Position numbers and translations under genes: made by a program. Of a stretch of DNA of 64,000 bases, positions 1 through 9,317 are shown in pieces. The stretch is from Actinotignum schaalii FB123-CNA-2 (GTDB lineage: Bacteria > Actinomycetota > Actinomycetes > Actinomycetales > Actinomycetaceae): positions 558,594 through 622,593 of the forward strand of contig NZ_KE150263.1 of the NCBI RefSeq assembly GCF_000411135.1, in the 5' to 3' direction. Under the pieces are notes generated by a model. It saw nothing but the letters and a program-made list of their open reading frames with translations, ran no database searches and was not told the DNA's origin. The first letter of the stretch is position 1; every line of letters begins with the position of its first letter.

Positions 1-740
1 ACATTGTGGGCACTGGCGCGCAGCAGCGATGTAAGGGCCGATTCCGTCAGCGGGGATTCCCCGAGCGATTCCGCCATCGCGCGCATCGCCGCGATATCAC
101 CGTCCGTGAAAACACATTCGCTATCTTCATCCACGATGGTGGGGAAACCGAGGGCCAGCCAAAAACGCCGCACGCCTTCCGTATCCATTTTGGTTAATTC
201 CGCCGCCTGGCGCAGGGTATAGCGCGGCAGCCCGCCTTCAAGATGCTCCATATAGGCGGAGAACGCGGTGGGTTCCGTATCCGCCGCGGCCTGCGGCTGA
301 GGCGTGGCCGGGTAGCGGCGCGACGACGGCGCCGCTGGCGCGGCGGATTCCGCCACTTTCACGCTGCTCGGGTGCCGGCCATCCGCATCCGGGCGGCAGG
401 CCCGCGAGCGCTGCGAGGTGCGGGCCGCTGTTTCCCGGCTAGGCACGAAATTACGATCCACCGGGGCTTCCATACGGGCACTATGCCCGGGGTGGGGCAC
501 CCCGGATTCCGGGCCGAGGGGCAGATCTGCGGCGGTATTACGCCGCAACTGAGCCATATCATCCGCGCTGAGCTCCGCGCTTTCAGCGGGCTGGACGCCA
601 CCCCCGAGGAGGTAAGCGATGAGGTCCGGGCTCATGGCCGGGCCGATACCGGAATGTTTGCGCGCACCACCATCGCCCACTTCGCGCAATTTTTCGGGAT
701 AGGGTGAGGGGCGCGGCGCGCTAGCGAATTGCTCAGCCAC
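1..740 (-). CDS. N-terminal part of MerR/cyclase-type HTH protein (candidate adenylate cyclase), partial
   Basis: Reading the minus strand from a GTG at 740, preceded by an AGGGAAGGGG-like ribosome site at 747-756, gives 246 codons without a stop; the gene leaves the window at base 1. The first 60 residues are low-complexity or charged, followed by a Pro/Ala/Arg-rich linker. Near residue 160 a conserved-looking block begins with MEHLEGGLPRYTLRQAAELT and continues through RRFWLALGFPTI and VFTDGDIAAMRAMAE. This pattern (YT-xx-xx-A-x-x-x, RRxWxALGFP, FTDxDxxAL) is what I know from the N-terminal regulatory domain of actinobacterial class III adenylate cyclases and from MerR-like domains. The catalytic domain would lie outside the window, so the function is inference. 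MerR-family regulator is the main alternative. Confidence 0.5.
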   Translation of the reverse strand, partial: MAEQFASAPRPSPYPEKLREVGDGGARKHSGIGPAMSPDLIAYLLGGGVQPAESAELSADDMAQLRRNTAADLPLGPESGVPHPGHSARMEAPVDRNFVPSRETAARTSQRSRACRPDADGRHPSSVKVAESAAPAAPSSRRYPATPQPQAAADTEPTAFSAYMEHLEGGLPRYTLRQAAELTKMDTEGVRRFWLALGFPTIVDEDSECVFTDGDIAAMRAMAESLGESPLTESALTSLLRASAHN

Positions 741-938
741 ACTAGCCCCTTCCCTTAGCTGTTCACCACCGGCGCGGCGCCGCCTCAGGTGAGGAGAACA
801 GGGAGCGCCAACCGCCGGCCATAAATAAAGTGCCTTCCATCACAGTATACTAGTCATCCTTGACACTCACGTCCATGTTTTCATCCAGGGATTTTGCTGG
901 GAGTGGAGTGGAGGGTAGCCGCGGGCTATTCTGGAGCA

Positions 939-2615
939 GTGGAGAATAAACGAGAACACACAGATATTGATGCCCTCGCGGACCGCTATTTCCAGCGCGT
1001 CCTCGACACCTCACCCGAAACGGTGACGTTCACCGGCCTGCCCGGTGCCCCAGAAACCAAGCTTGATGATTACTCCCCCGCCGGGATTGCCGCGCATATC
1101 GATAACGTGCGGGAGACCCTGGCGGCCCTCGATCATCTCGAGGAGCGCGATGCCACGGATCGGGTGACCGCCGCAGGCCTGCGCGATCGCCTCGGCCTGG
1201 AAATTGAGCTGTATGAGGCGGGTGAAGAAGTCGGCAAGCTCAATGTTATTGAATCCCCACTCCAGGGGATTCGCGATGTTTTTGACGTGATGCCCCAGGA
1301 CAGCACTTCCGATTGGGAAACCATCGCGGCGCGCCTGAACGATGTGCCGCGGGCCCTGGCCGGCTATCGGGAATCCCTGGCGCAGCGGGCCGCGTCCGGC
1401 CCCGTTTTCGCGGCCCGGCAGGTGGAGCGCTGCCTGGAGCAGGCCCTCGGTGCCGCCTCTGATTCGGGGAGCTTCGCGGGGCTGGCCCAGCGCGGGGCGG
1501 CCACAGCCCCGGAACTTGCCGACGCTTTGGAGAAGGGCGCTGCCCGGGCCCGCGCGGCCTACGGGGAGCTGGCCGAAACACTGCGGGGTCTCCTCCCGGG
1601 GGCTACCGAAAATGATGCGGTGGGCCGGGATCGTTACGCGCTGCATTCGCGCGAATTCCTGGGCGCCGTCGTCGATCTGGATGAAACGTACGAGTGGGGT
1701 ATCCACGAACTGGAGCGTATCGACGCCGAACAGCAGGCTATCGCGCGCGAGCTGTACGGGGAGGGCGTGAGCGTGAACGAGGCCCTCACCCGCCTCGATC
1801 AGGAAGAACGCTACACCCTGCACGGCGTGGAGGAATTGCGTTCGTGGATGCAGCACACCGCCGATGATGCCATGGCCGCGGCCACGCAATACTTCGACAT
1901 CCCCGAGGCAATGCGCACCATCGAATGCATGATCGCGCCCTCGAATTCGGGCGGTATCTACTACACCGGCCCGTCCGATGATTTTTCACGGCCCGGCCGC
2001 ATGTGGTGGTCGGTGCCGGAAGGCGTCACGGAATTCCACACCTGGCAGGAAAAGACCACCGTCTACCACGAGGGCGTACCGGGTCATCACCTCCAGCTTG
2101 GCCTGGCCGTTTACCTCAAGGATCAGCTCAATGCGTGGCGCCGGCAAGCCTACTGGGTGTCCGGGCACGGGGAAGGCTGGGCGCTCTACGCCGAAGCACT
2201 CATGGCCGAGCTCGGTTTCCACGAAGATCCGGGTGACCGTATGGGGGTGCTCGATTCCGAGCGGCTGCGCGCGGCCCGCATCGTGGTGGATATGGGCGTG
2301 CATCTGGGTAAGGATGCCGGGAAGGTGGCCGGCGGGCAGTTCGGCACCGGCGCCTGGGATCACGATGCCGCCTGGCGTTTCCTGCGCGCAAATGTGGCCA
2401 TGGAACAGTCCTTCCTTTCCTACGAGCTGGACCGCTACCTCGGCTGGCCCGGGCAGGCCAGCGCCTACAAGGTGGGTGCGCGGATCTGGAAGGAACTGCG
2501 TGAAGAAGCCCGGTCCCGCGCGGGTGCCGGCTTCGACCTCAAGGCCTGGCATATGAAGGCCCTGCGCCTGGGCGGGGTGGGCCTGGACGTGCTGCGCAGC
2601 GAGCTTTCGCGCTAG
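939..2615 (+). CDS. DUF885 family protein, putative metallo-carboxypeptidase-like hydrolase
   Basis: About 558 residues from the GTG at 939; a longer form from a TTG at 894 is possible, but its first 15 residues look non-coding. The protein is soluble with no signal peptide. The hallmark is YHEGVPGHHLQLG near residue 385, the HExxGHH-type motif of DUF885 proteins, followed by a GHGEGWALYAE block that also matches the family and is thought to help bind a metal. DUF885 proteins are usually described as uncharacterised peptidases related to M3/M32 metallopeptidases; the true substrate is unknown. It stands 13 nt upstream of the Maf-NUDIX gene and may be cotranscribed with it. Confidence 0.85.
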   Translation: MENKREHTDIDALADRYFQRVLDTSPETVTFTGLPGAPETKLDDYSPAGIAAHIDNVRETLAALDHLEERDATDRVTAAGLRDRLGLEIELYEAGEEVGKLNVIESPLQGIRDVFDVMPQDSTSDWETIAARLNDVPRALAGYRESLAQRAASGPVFAARQVERCLEQALGAASDSGSFAGLAQRGAATAPELADALEKGAARARAAYGELAETLRGLLPGATENDAVGRDRYALHSREFLGAVVDLDETYEWGIHELERIDAEQQAIARELYGEGVSVNEALTRLDQEERYTLHGVEELRSWMQHTADDAMAAATQYFDIPEAMRTIECMIAPSNSGGIYYTGPSDDFSRPGRMWWSVPEGVTEFHTWQEKTTVYHEGVPGHHLQLGLAVYLKDQLNAWRRQAYWVSGHGEGWALYAEALMAELGFHEDPGDRMGVLDSERLRAARIVVDMGVHLGKDAGKVAGGQFGTGAWDHDAAWRFLRANVAMEQSFLSYELDRYLGWPGQASAYKVGARIWKELREEARSRAGAGFDLKAWHMKALRLGGVGLDVLRSELSR

Positions 2616-2628
2616 GCCGGTCCTTCCT

Positions 2629-3912
2629 ATGCCGATGACTCATAACGGGGGCAGCGCGGCGCATACGCCCGCGGCTGGGCACACGCCCGCGGGGCACACC
2701 TCCGCCGGGCACACACCTGCAACGCATACGCCCGCGCTGCCCTCCCTGACCTTGGCTCTTGCCAGCCAGTCTCCGGCCCGCCTGGCCACCTTGCGGGCCG
2801 CGGGCGTGGAGCCGCTGGTGCAGGTATCGCACGTGGATGAAGATGCGCTGCTCGCGCGGGTGCACGGGGGTCCCTCCCAGGGGGTGCTGGCGCTGGCCGC
2901 GGCCAAAGCCCGCGATGTGGCCGCCACTCCCGGACCGGCCCAGGGGGCCGATTTTGTGGTGGGCTGCGATTCCATGTTCGAATTCGAGGGTGAGGTCTAC
3001 GGGAAGCCGCATTCCCCGGGGGTCGCCCGCGAACGCCTGGCCCGCATGTCCGGCAATTCCGGAATTCTCCACACCGGACACTGCCTAGTTCACGTTCCTT
3101 CCGGGCGTTCCCTGGCCGGGATTTCCCGGGCCACGGTCACTTTCGCGCGCCTGAGCGCGGCGGAGATCGAGGCGTATATCGCCACCGGGGAGCCCCTGGA
3201 AGTGGCCGGTTCTTTTACCGCGGACGGTCTGGGCGGCCCCTTTATTGACCGCCTCGAGGGTGATTACCACGGAGTGGTGGGAATTTCCCTGCCGCTGCTG
3301 CGTTCCCTGGTGGAGCACCTGGGCCTGTCCTTCACCCAATTCTGGGCGAAACCTGCCCGCCCTGCCCTCGGGGTGCTTCCGGAAGCCGCGCAGCGTTTCT
3401 TGGCCGATAGCCACCACGGCACGGTCCATCACGGTGCGGATGGTTTCCTCCTGTGCGGTTGCGGGAAACGCCATTGGGGTATGAACGGGGCGGCCGGTAT
3501 TGCGGCTTTCCGGCGCCACGCCGGGCATATCCAGATCCTGCTCCAACATCGCTCCCCCTGGAGCCACGGCGGTGCCACCTGGGCTTTCCCGGGTGGCGCA
3601 CGCGAATGGGACGAGGAACCCTGGGATGGTGCACTGCGCGAATTTACGGAGGAAACCGCGCTGGCCCCCACGGATCTGCGCCGGGGTGGGGAACTCACCA
3701 CCATGCACGTGGATTGGTCCTATACCAGCTTCGTGGCGCGTTGCCGCGACGGTATCGAGGCGGTGGCCGACGGGGAGTCCATGGAGTTGCGCTGGGTGAA
3801 CGTGGAGGATGTTACCTCCTACCCGCTGCTTCCTTCCTTCGCGGCCACCTGGCCGCAGGTGCGCGAGCTGGCGCGCACCACCCTCGATTGGAGCGACGGC
3901 GCTTCCAATTAG
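2629..3912 (+). CDS. Maf nucleotide pyrophosphatase fused to NUDIX hydrolase
   Basis: 427 residues with two enzyme modules. Residues about 40-235 are a Maf/YhdE-type nucleoside triphosphate pyrophosphatase: LALASQSPARLATL at the start, VVGCDSMFEFEGEVYGKP, and GEPLEVAGSFTADGLGGPFI near the end, all normal for actinobacterial Maf. Residues about 265-420 are a NUDIX domain with the box GGAREWDEEPWDGALREF followed by TEETAL, where the usual final Gly is Ala. Both domains hydrolyse nucleotide pyrophosphate bonds, so a house-cleaning role is likely. The first 30 residues are a tandem His-Thr-Pro-Ala-Gly repeat (DNA 2660-2736) of unknown role, with no better start codon downstream of it. The fusion is unusual compared with stand-alone Maf proteins. 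Confidence 0.88.
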   Translation: MPMTHNGGSAAHTPAAGHTPAGHTSAGHTPATHTPALPSLTLALASQSPARLATLRAAGVEPLVQVSHVDEDALLARVHGGPSQGVLALAAAKARDVAATPGPAQGADFVVGCDSMFEFEGEVYGKPHSPGVARERLARMSGNSGILHTGHCLVHVPSGRSLAGISRATVTFARLSAAEIEAYIATGEPLEVAGSFTADGLGGPFIDRLEGDYHGVVGISLPLLRSLVEHLGLSFTQFWAKPARPALGVLPEAAQRFLADSHHGTVHHGADGFLLCGCGKRHWGMNGAAGIAAFRRHAGHIQILLQHRSPWSHGGATWAFPGGAREWDEEPWDGALREFTEETALAPTDLRRGGELTTMHVDWSYTSFVARCRDGIEAVADGESMELRWVNVEDVTSYPLLPSFAATWPQVRELARTTLDWSDGASN

Positions 3913-3929
3913 ATGGGGACACCTAGAGC

Positions 3930-3944
3930 GGAACGACGGCGCGC
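3930..3944. repeat. Dispersed GACGACGGCGC-type word, copy at gene junction
   Basis: Between the convergent Maf-NUDIX and fdxA genes. The other strand reads GCGCGCCGTCGTTCC, close to copies at 5615, 20287, 40281, 45554, 46943, 51932, 53741, 60286 and 61457. Confidence 0.4.
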
Positions 3945-3945
3945 G

Positions 3946-4275
3946 CTAGGACTCATCATTGACGTTCGCCGGCAGGCCGGCCACATAGGGGTGGTCGGTG
4001 CCGGTGGGCCCCAGGCTTTGCGCCCCGCCCGGGGAACCCAATTCAGAGAAGAATTCCGCATTGACGGCGGTGAACACTGACCATTCTTCGGGAACATCAT
4101 CTTCGTAATAGATGGCTTCCACCGGGCAGGCCGGTTCGCAAGCCCCGCAATCCACACATTCGTCCGGGTGAATGTAGAGGGTACGGTCCCCTTCGTAAAT
4201 GCAATCCACCGGGCATTCGTCCACGCACGCCCGATCTTTCGTATCGACGCACGGCAAAGTAATGACATAAGCCAC
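3946..4275 (-). CDS. fdxA: Seven-iron ferredoxin FdxA
   Basis: 109 residues from the GTG at 4275, chosen because GAGGAGGTG lies 6 nt upstream; a GTG at 4284 would overlap the ribosome site. Cysteine spacing Cx7Cx3CP near the N-terminus and CVDCGACEPACP near residue 40 match the 3Fe-4S plus 4Fe-4S ferredoxins of actinobacteria, which carry electrons in the cytoplasm. The C-terminal half is the usual acidic helix (EEWSVFTAVNAEFF). It is the last gene of the minus-strand run typA, small membrane protein, VanW-type protein, fdxA. Confidence 0.95.
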   Translation of the reverse strand: MAYVITLPCVDTKDRACVDECPVDCIYEGDRTLYIHPDECVDCGACEPACPVEAIYYEDDVPEEWSVFTAVNAEFFSELGSPGGAQSLGPTGTDHPYVAGLPANVNDES

Positions 4276-4326
4276 CGGTGTCACCTCCTCCTCTACCGTA
4301 ATCCGAGCTCATGCCCAGCACCAAAT

Positions 4327-6141
4327 CTAGTGACCGGGCGCAGGGGCTGGAGCTGGTGCGGGAGCGCCTTCGGCTTGCGGCGCAGGTGCGGGCGGGGTGG
4401 CCGGCTCCGGCTTCGGGCAGGTACGGCCATGATCGGGCTGGTAGGTCCAGTCATAGGACGAATCCTCAACGACCTTATCTCCCAATTTCACGGTGCGAGA
4501 CACGGTCACGGTAAATCCGGGATCGCCCAAGCCCTGGGGTTCACAATCCGGCCCCTTGCCTTCCGTCATAACCGGCTGGCGGTAATTGCGCGGTTCCGAG
4601 GTCCAGGTTTCGACATCGTAATACTTCGTGGACCAGAGCTTCGTGACCACGTAGCCACCCTCCAGGTAGGTGTCGATGACCGCACCGTAGGGGGTGGTGT
4701 TCTTCCACTTCACATCAATGGAGCCGGACCACAGGGTGGATTCGCGGCCCATGGGATAGCGGGAAAAATGCTTGGTGTGGGGACGGTGCTCCACATCTTC
4801 GTAGCCGGCCAGGTAGCCGATATTAAAAACATTCGTCGCCAGCTGGGAGAGCCCCCCACCCAGGGCCTCGTTATTGAAACCGTTCATGACCACCCCGGAA
4901 GAAACAAAGCCTTCCGAGTACTCAATAGGACCGAGCGCCGCTTCCAGGGAGAAAGTCTCATTCGGTTTGACCAGGGTATCGGTGACTTTCCGGGTTCCCA
5001 CCCGCAAATTGGTGGTACGCACCGAATCGCTGGTAAGCGGGGTGGAAATTTCGGAAACCACTTCCTTGACCCCGAGCTTTTCCGCGTCCGCGGTGCTGAA
5101 AGCGGCCGGAATTGGTGCCGGGCTCAGTTCCACGAGACGCTCAGCGGCAGCGGTACGCAGCGCGGCAACCTGAGCGCCGGTGGCGAGCGCGGTGTCGTCA
5201 ATACCCACGCCGTCCTGGGAGGGGATAATCGTGGGCGTGGTGTGGTCCACGATCTCAATACGAGCATCCACCCCCGGTTTGAGCAGATCCGGGGCGGCGG
5301 CCCGCACCGCATCGCCCAGCACCTTACCGTCCAGCTTGAGCTGGAGCGCCGCGCCTTCGGGCACGAAAGATGCCGCCTGCGCCAGAGTTTGCGGGCTGAG
5401 GTTCACGACCCGGTCCCCCACCTTCGCGGTGAGGTCGCCGGACACCAGCGGGCCGGCCAGTTCCGTGCGTGCCTTTTCGGCGGCTTCGGTGCTAATGGCC
5501 GGTTCTGCGCTCACCGCTTCCAGTTCAATGCGTTCCAGGCCGCGCAACGGCTGTTCGATCAGAGCTGCGCGGGTGGCCTCCGGGTCGACGGCGCGCCCGG
5601 CTTGCGCCGGGCTGAGCTGCGCCGTCGTACCTTCCATCACGAGGGTGGCGTTACGCGCCTCCACCCCGGTCGTGTTACGAATCGTATCCACCTGGGCGGA
5701 TAATGCGGCGTCGTCTACGGTGACCTTCGGGGCGACCTCGCCCTTGCCGATGAGGCGATGGAAAATCTCCACGGGGTTGAGGGTGAAACCGGTCAGGCTC
5801 TCCACCGTGGCCGCCGCGTCCACACCCAGGGAGTAATCGCCCGGGTTCACGGTCACACTGGCGCCCTCCACAACCACCTCAACCGGGCGAGCCACCCGCG
5901 CGGCAACCTCACCACCGAGGTGCTCGGTAGCGGTGGCGGTATTCATCCCGCCGATCTCAATGCCGGCCACGGTGGTGCCCCGCGCGACGCGGTCGGCGCT
6001 GTACCAGGCATAACCCACGTAGGCGAGAAGAAGGACCGCGATAACCGCGGAAACAATCCAGGGCCAACGCAGCTTGCGGATAGCTTCCACTTGCCGGAAT
6101 TCGCCGGTATCGAAGCTTAGCGGCGTGTGCTCAGGTCGCAT
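4327..6141 (-). CDS. VanW family protein with YoaR-like peptidoglycan-binding repeats
   Basis: 604 residues. A single N-terminal membrane segment (residues about 27-50, WPWIVSAVIAVLLLAYVGYAW) follows a short cytoplasmic tail, so most of the protein lies outside the membrane. Residues about 60-370 contain repeated PG-binding-4/YoaR modules (GVDAAATVESLTGFTL-type blocks), and residues about 380-510 hold the VanW domain (VGTRKVTDTLVKPNETFSL, GGGLSQLATNVFNIGYLAG). The C-terminus is a Pro-Ala-rich tail with PAPAPAP repeats. Proteins of this type are linked to cell-wall metabolism; the activity is not established. The start overlaps the preceding membrane-protein gene by 25 nt and has AGGAGG just upstream. 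Confidence 0.88.
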   Translation of the reverse strand: MRPEHTPLSFDTGEFRQVEAIRKLRWPWIVSAVIAVLLLAYVGYAWYSADRVARGTTVAGIEIGGMNTATATEHLGGEVAARVARPVEVVVEGASVTVNPGDYSLGVDAAATVESLTGFTLNPVEIFHRLIGKGEVAPKVTVDDAALSAQVDTIRNTTGVEARNATLVMEGTTAQLSPAQAGRAVDPEATRAALIEQPLRGLERIELEAVSAEPAISTEAAEKARTELAGPLVSGDLTAKVGDRVVNLSPQTLAQAASFVPEGAALQLKLDGKVLGDAVRAAAPDLLKPGVDARIEIVDHTTPTIIPSQDGVGIDDTALATGAQVAALRTAAAERLVELSPAPIPAAFSTADAEKLGVKEVVSEISTPLTSDSVRTTNLRVGTRKVTDTLVKPNETFSLEAALGPIEYSEGFVSSGVVMNGFNNEALGGGLSQLATNVFNIGYLAGYEDVEHRPHTKHFSRYPMGRESTLWSGSIDVKWKNTTPYGAVIDTYLEGGYVVTKLWSTKYYDVETWTSEPRNYRQPVMTEGKGPDCEPQGLGDPGFTVTVSRTVKLGDKVVEDSSYDWTYQPDHGRTCPKPEPATPPAPAPQAEGAPAPAPAPAPGH

Positions 6142-6617
6142 GCATCCTCCTGTGGTTGATCCTGGTCAGTTTCCGGGTGTGGGCCCGGAGGCGCGGAATG
6201 CCGGCGGCGCGCCAGGGCGCCGAGAAGCGGGAATGCCCCGGCGAACGGAGCGAGAACAAGCCAGAGATTCGCGGCCACCCCGTGGAAAGCCACGATGTCC
6301 CCGTAGCCGGGGGCGGCAAAAGCCCAGAAGGTGAGGGCCACTTCACCCAGCCAGAATCCAGCCCAGCACCATGATCCTAGCCAATCGCGGGCGAAAGATG
6401 CGCCACTGGCAATGAGCAGCGTGGCGAGGAGCGGACCGACCCACACAATATCGGTGGCCAGGCCGGGAATTCCCGCGAGCCCCGCGTGGGTGACCGCGGC
6501 CAGCGCCCCGGCGAAGGCACCGAGCAGCAAGCCGGTGGCGAGCTTCGCACACGTCCGCAGCGCGGTCCCCAACGCGGCCGAAGGCGCGCCTGAGCGCGGG
6601 GTGCGGTTCCTCCTCAT
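6117..6617 (-). CDS. Four-helix membrane protein, DUF6113-like
   Basis: 166 residues with about four hydrophobic segments (residues about 25-50, 55-75, 80-105, 115-140) and an acidic, charged C-terminal tail. Length, topology and neighbourhood (between typA and a VanW gene, near fdxA) resemble the small uncharacterised actinobacterial DUF6113 membrane proteins; I assign the family only tentatively. The gene starts 27 nt after typA and its end overlaps the start of the VanW-type gene by 25 nt, so translational coupling is likely. Confidence 0.7.
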   Translation of the reverse strand: MRRNRTPRSGAPSAALGTALRTCAKLATGLLLGAFAGALAAVTHAGLAGIPGLATDIVWVGPLLATLLIASGASFARDWLGSWCWAGFWLGEVALTFWAFAAPGYGDIVAFHGVAANLWLVLAPFAGAFPLLGALARRRHSAPPGPHPETDQDQPQEDACDLSTRR

Positions 6618-6644
6618 CTCACTCCTTGTCTGCGCGGACGCTCG

Positions 6645-8567
6645 CTATTTCTTCGCGCGCTTCTTCCGCCCGGCGATTTTCCCACGTTCCACCGCGCTCA
6701 GCACAACTTTGCGCACCCGCACGGATTCCGGGGTCACTTCCAGGCATTCGTCATCAGCAGCGAATTCCATGGCTTCTTCTAGGGTAAGGCGTCGCGGCGC
6801 TTGCAGGGTCTCAAACACGTCGGCGGTGGCCGAGCGCATATTTGTCATTTCCTTGGCGCGCACCACATTGACGTCCATATCCTCATCGCGCGGGTTTTCG
6901 CCCACCACCTGGCCCTCGTATACTTCCTGGCCCGGGGTGACGAAGAAGGTTCCGCGATCTTCCAGGCGCTGGAGAGCGTAGGCGGTGACCTGCCCGGCCC
7001 GGTCGGAGACCAGGGAGCCGGTAGCCCGCGAAGAAATCTCCCCCATCCAGGGAGCGTAGCCTTCCGAAATGGAGGCGGCAATACCGGTGCCGCGAGTCTG
7101 GGTGAGGAACGCGGAGCGGAATCCAATCATGCCGCGGGCCGGCACCACAAATTCCATGCGCACCCAACCGGTACCGTGATTCGCCATCGTTTCCATGAGC
7201 CCCTTGCGGGCAGCCATAAGCTGGGTGACCGCGCCGAGGTATTCTTCCGGAACATCAATGGTGGTGCGCTGCATCGGCTCGCATACCGTCCCGTCAATGG
7301 TGCGGGTAACCACCTGGGGCTTACCCACCGTCAGCTCGAAACCTTCACGGCGCATCTGCTCCACCAGAATGGCCAGAGCCAATTCCCCGCGATCCTGAAC
7401 TTCCCAGGCATCGGGACGCCCGGTGGGAAGGACCCGAATGGACACATTGCCCACGAGCTCCTGATCGAGGCGGTCCTTGACCTGCCGCGCGGTGAGCTTA
7501 TGGCCCTTGCCTTCGGTCCCGGCCAGCGGCGAAGTATTAATCCCGATGGTCATGGAAATGGCCGGGTCATCCACGTGGATAGGCGGCAGCGGGCGCGGAT
7601 CATCCGGATCCACCAGGGAATCACCAATGGTAATTTCGGGAATACCCGCGATGGCCACAATATCGCCAGCCCGGGCAGAGGTGGCCGGCTTACGTTCCAG
7701 ACCTTCGGTAAGAAGCAGTTCCGAGATATGGGCCGACGACGTCGTACTATCAGCGCGTACCCACGCAACCGTCGCACCCTTTTTAATAGTGCCCGAATAA
7801 ATCCGCAACAGGGCGATACGCCCGAGGAAAGGCGAGGCATCCAGGTTGGTAACCTGGGCGGCCAGCGGCGCATCCGCCTCAAAATGCGGGGCGGGAATAT
7901 AGTTGACGATCGCCTCAAATAGCGGCTCCAGATCAGTGCTTTCGGGCAGCTGGCCGTCCGCGGGACGGGTGAGGCTGGCGCGCCCGGCCTTCGCCGAGGC
8001 GTAAATCACCGGGGTTTCCAGCAGGGAATCAAGCATATCCGGGTCGGGATGATCCAGGTCGGAGGCGAGGGAAAGGAGGAGATCCTGGGTTTCGGATTCC
8101 ACCTCGGCGATGCGCGCATCCGGGCGATCCACCTTATTAATAACAATAATGACGGGCAGCGAGGCCTCGAGGGCTTTACGCAGCACGAAACGAGTTTGCG
8201 GAAGCGGGCCTTCGGAAGCATCGACAAGCAAAATAACGCCGTCCACCATGGACAGTCCGCGTTCAACTTCCCCGCCGAAATCGGCGTGTCCGGGGGTATC
8301 GATCACATTAATAGTGATGCCTTCAGGCGCACCGGCTGGGGCTGCGGCCGGCCCGCGGTAATGGATCGCGGTGTTCTTCGCGAGGATGGTAATACCTTTT
8401 TCGCGTTCCAGTTCTCCCGAATCCATAACGCGCTCCCCGGTTTTTTCCACGGTGGCGCGCTCTCCGAAAGCCCCGGCCTGCCACATGAGCGCGTCCACGA
8501 GCGTAGTTTTCCCGTGATCAACGTGCGCCACAATGGCAACGTTGCGAAGATCGTTGCGACTATCCAT
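6645..8567 (-). CDS. typA: Ribosome-associated GTPase TypA/BipA
   Basis: 640 residues. The GTP-binding domain begins at once with the G1 motif [10 protein letters not shown] (residues about 14-23); the G2/G3 region includes EKGITI and [14 protein letters not shown], and [10 protein letters not shown] is G4. Domain II, the EF-G-like domain V and the TypA-specific C-terminal domain ([36 protein letters not shown]) follow in the usual order. TypA binds ribosomes and affects 50S assembly and growth under stress. The C-terminus ends in a Lys/Arg-rich GRKKRAKK tail. First gene of a likely four-gene transcript ending with fdxA. Confidence 0.97.
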   Translation of the reverse strand: MDSRNDLRNVAIVAHVDHGKTTLVDALMWQAGAFGERATVEKTGERVMDSGELEREKGITILAKNTAIHYRGPAAAPAGAPEGITINVIDTPGHADFGGEVERGLSMVDGVILLVDASEGPLPQTRFVLRKALEASLPVIIVINKVDRPDARIAEVESETQDLLLSLASDLDHPDPDMLDSLLETPVIYASAKAGRASLTRPADGQLPESTDLEPLFEAIVNYIPAPHFEADAPLAAQVTNLDASPFLGRIALLRIYSGTIKKGATVAWVRADSTTSSAHISELLLTEGLERKPATSARAGDIVAIAGIPEITIGDSLVDPDDPRPLPPIHVDDPAISMTIGINTSPLAGTEGKGHKLTARQVKDRLDQELVGNVSIRVLPTGRPDAWEVQDRGELALAILVEQMRREGFELTVGKPQVVTRTIDGTVCEPMQRTTIDVPEEYLGAVTQLMAARKGLMETMANHGTGWVRMEFVVPARGMIGFRSAFLTQTRGTGIAASISEGYAPWMGEISSRATGSLVSDRAGQVTAYALQRLEDRGTFFVTPGQEVYEGQVVGENPRDEDMDVNVVRAKEMTNMRSATADVFETLQAPRRLTLEEAMEFAADDECLEVTPESVRVRKVVLSAVERGKIAGRKKRAKK

Positions 8568-8732
8568 AACCTACTTCCCTGCCGGCCCGCGCCGGCGTTG
8601 TGATATTAGGGATGCGCGAGCGCAAACCCCTGGCAATGTTACTCGCCTGGCCCGCACTGTATATGCCACCATGTCAAGAATCACCACCGCCGCCCGCAGC
8701 TTTCGGCAATCAGGCCGTGAACGTGGGAAAAT

Positions 8733-9317
8733 ATGCTTATGTCTGCACGTTATCGTCTTCGCGGCGCCTCGGCCGCCCCCGCCGCCGGGCTGTGCGGCGC
8801 TATCGGAATCATTGCTCTGGTCATGCAGGTGTGGCAGGGCGGGTGGGGCTATCTGCCACCCGCGGCTGTGTTTGCCGCCGGCATGTGCCTGGCCGGGTAC
8901 GCGCTCTTCTATTTACCCAGCGTGGACGTGGATGGTTCCGGGGTGACGATACGCAATACCTTCCGCGATCTGCGGGTTCCGTTCCCGCGTTTGCGTGCGG
9001 TGGAATCCGGGTACGGTCTTGTTATCACGACGACGGACGGCGCGGCCATCCACGCCCGCGCCTTCGGTACCGTCGGCCGGCCTACCCCGGATACCCGCCG
9101 GGCGATCCCGGCCCACGACTCCGGTGATCATACGGTCACCACCGCAACGCTGCCGGTGCGGAAGTTCATTGAGTCGGTGGCGTCCCGTTATGCTCCCACC
9201 GGCGCCCCCAGCGAGCATCCCCGGGTGGAGCGGCACTGGGCCTGGGATCGGCTCGCCTTCGCGGTGGTCGGGGTACTCGGGGTGCTCGGCGGTATTGCCT
9301 GGTCGGTGGCGCTGTGA
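8733..9317 (+). CDS. Membrane protein with bacterial PH domain
   Basis: 194 residues (ATG at 8733; an ATG at 8739 fits about equally). Two N-terminal membrane segments (residues about 15-35 and 42-65) precede a bacterial pleckstrin-homology-like region (VDVDGSGVTIRNTFRDLRVP, then FPRLRAVESGYGLVITT); a last membrane segment lies at residues 172-194. This arrangement matches small actinobacterial PH-domain membrane proteins of unknown function. The stop codon overlaps the next gene by 4 nt (GTGA). Divergent from typA across about 165 nt. Confidence 0.78.
   Translation: MLMSARYRLRGASAAPAAGLCGAIGIIALVMQVWQGGWGYLPPAAVFAAGMCLAGYALFYLPSVDVDGSGVTIRNTFRDLRVPFPRLRAVESGYGLVITTTDGAAIHARAFGTVGRPTPDTRRAIPAHDSGDHTVTTATLPVRKFIESVASRYAPTGAPSEHPRVERHWAWDRLAFAVVGVLGVLGGIAWSVAL

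Noticed and set aside
1011-1889. Open frame opposite the DUF885 gene
   Set aside because: Shadow; the DUF885 frame contains the HExxGHH motif and family blocks.
4168-5703. Long open frame opposite the VanW-type gene
   Set aside because: A high-GC shadow: it lies over a clear VanW-family protein, has no ribosome site and no recognisable family.
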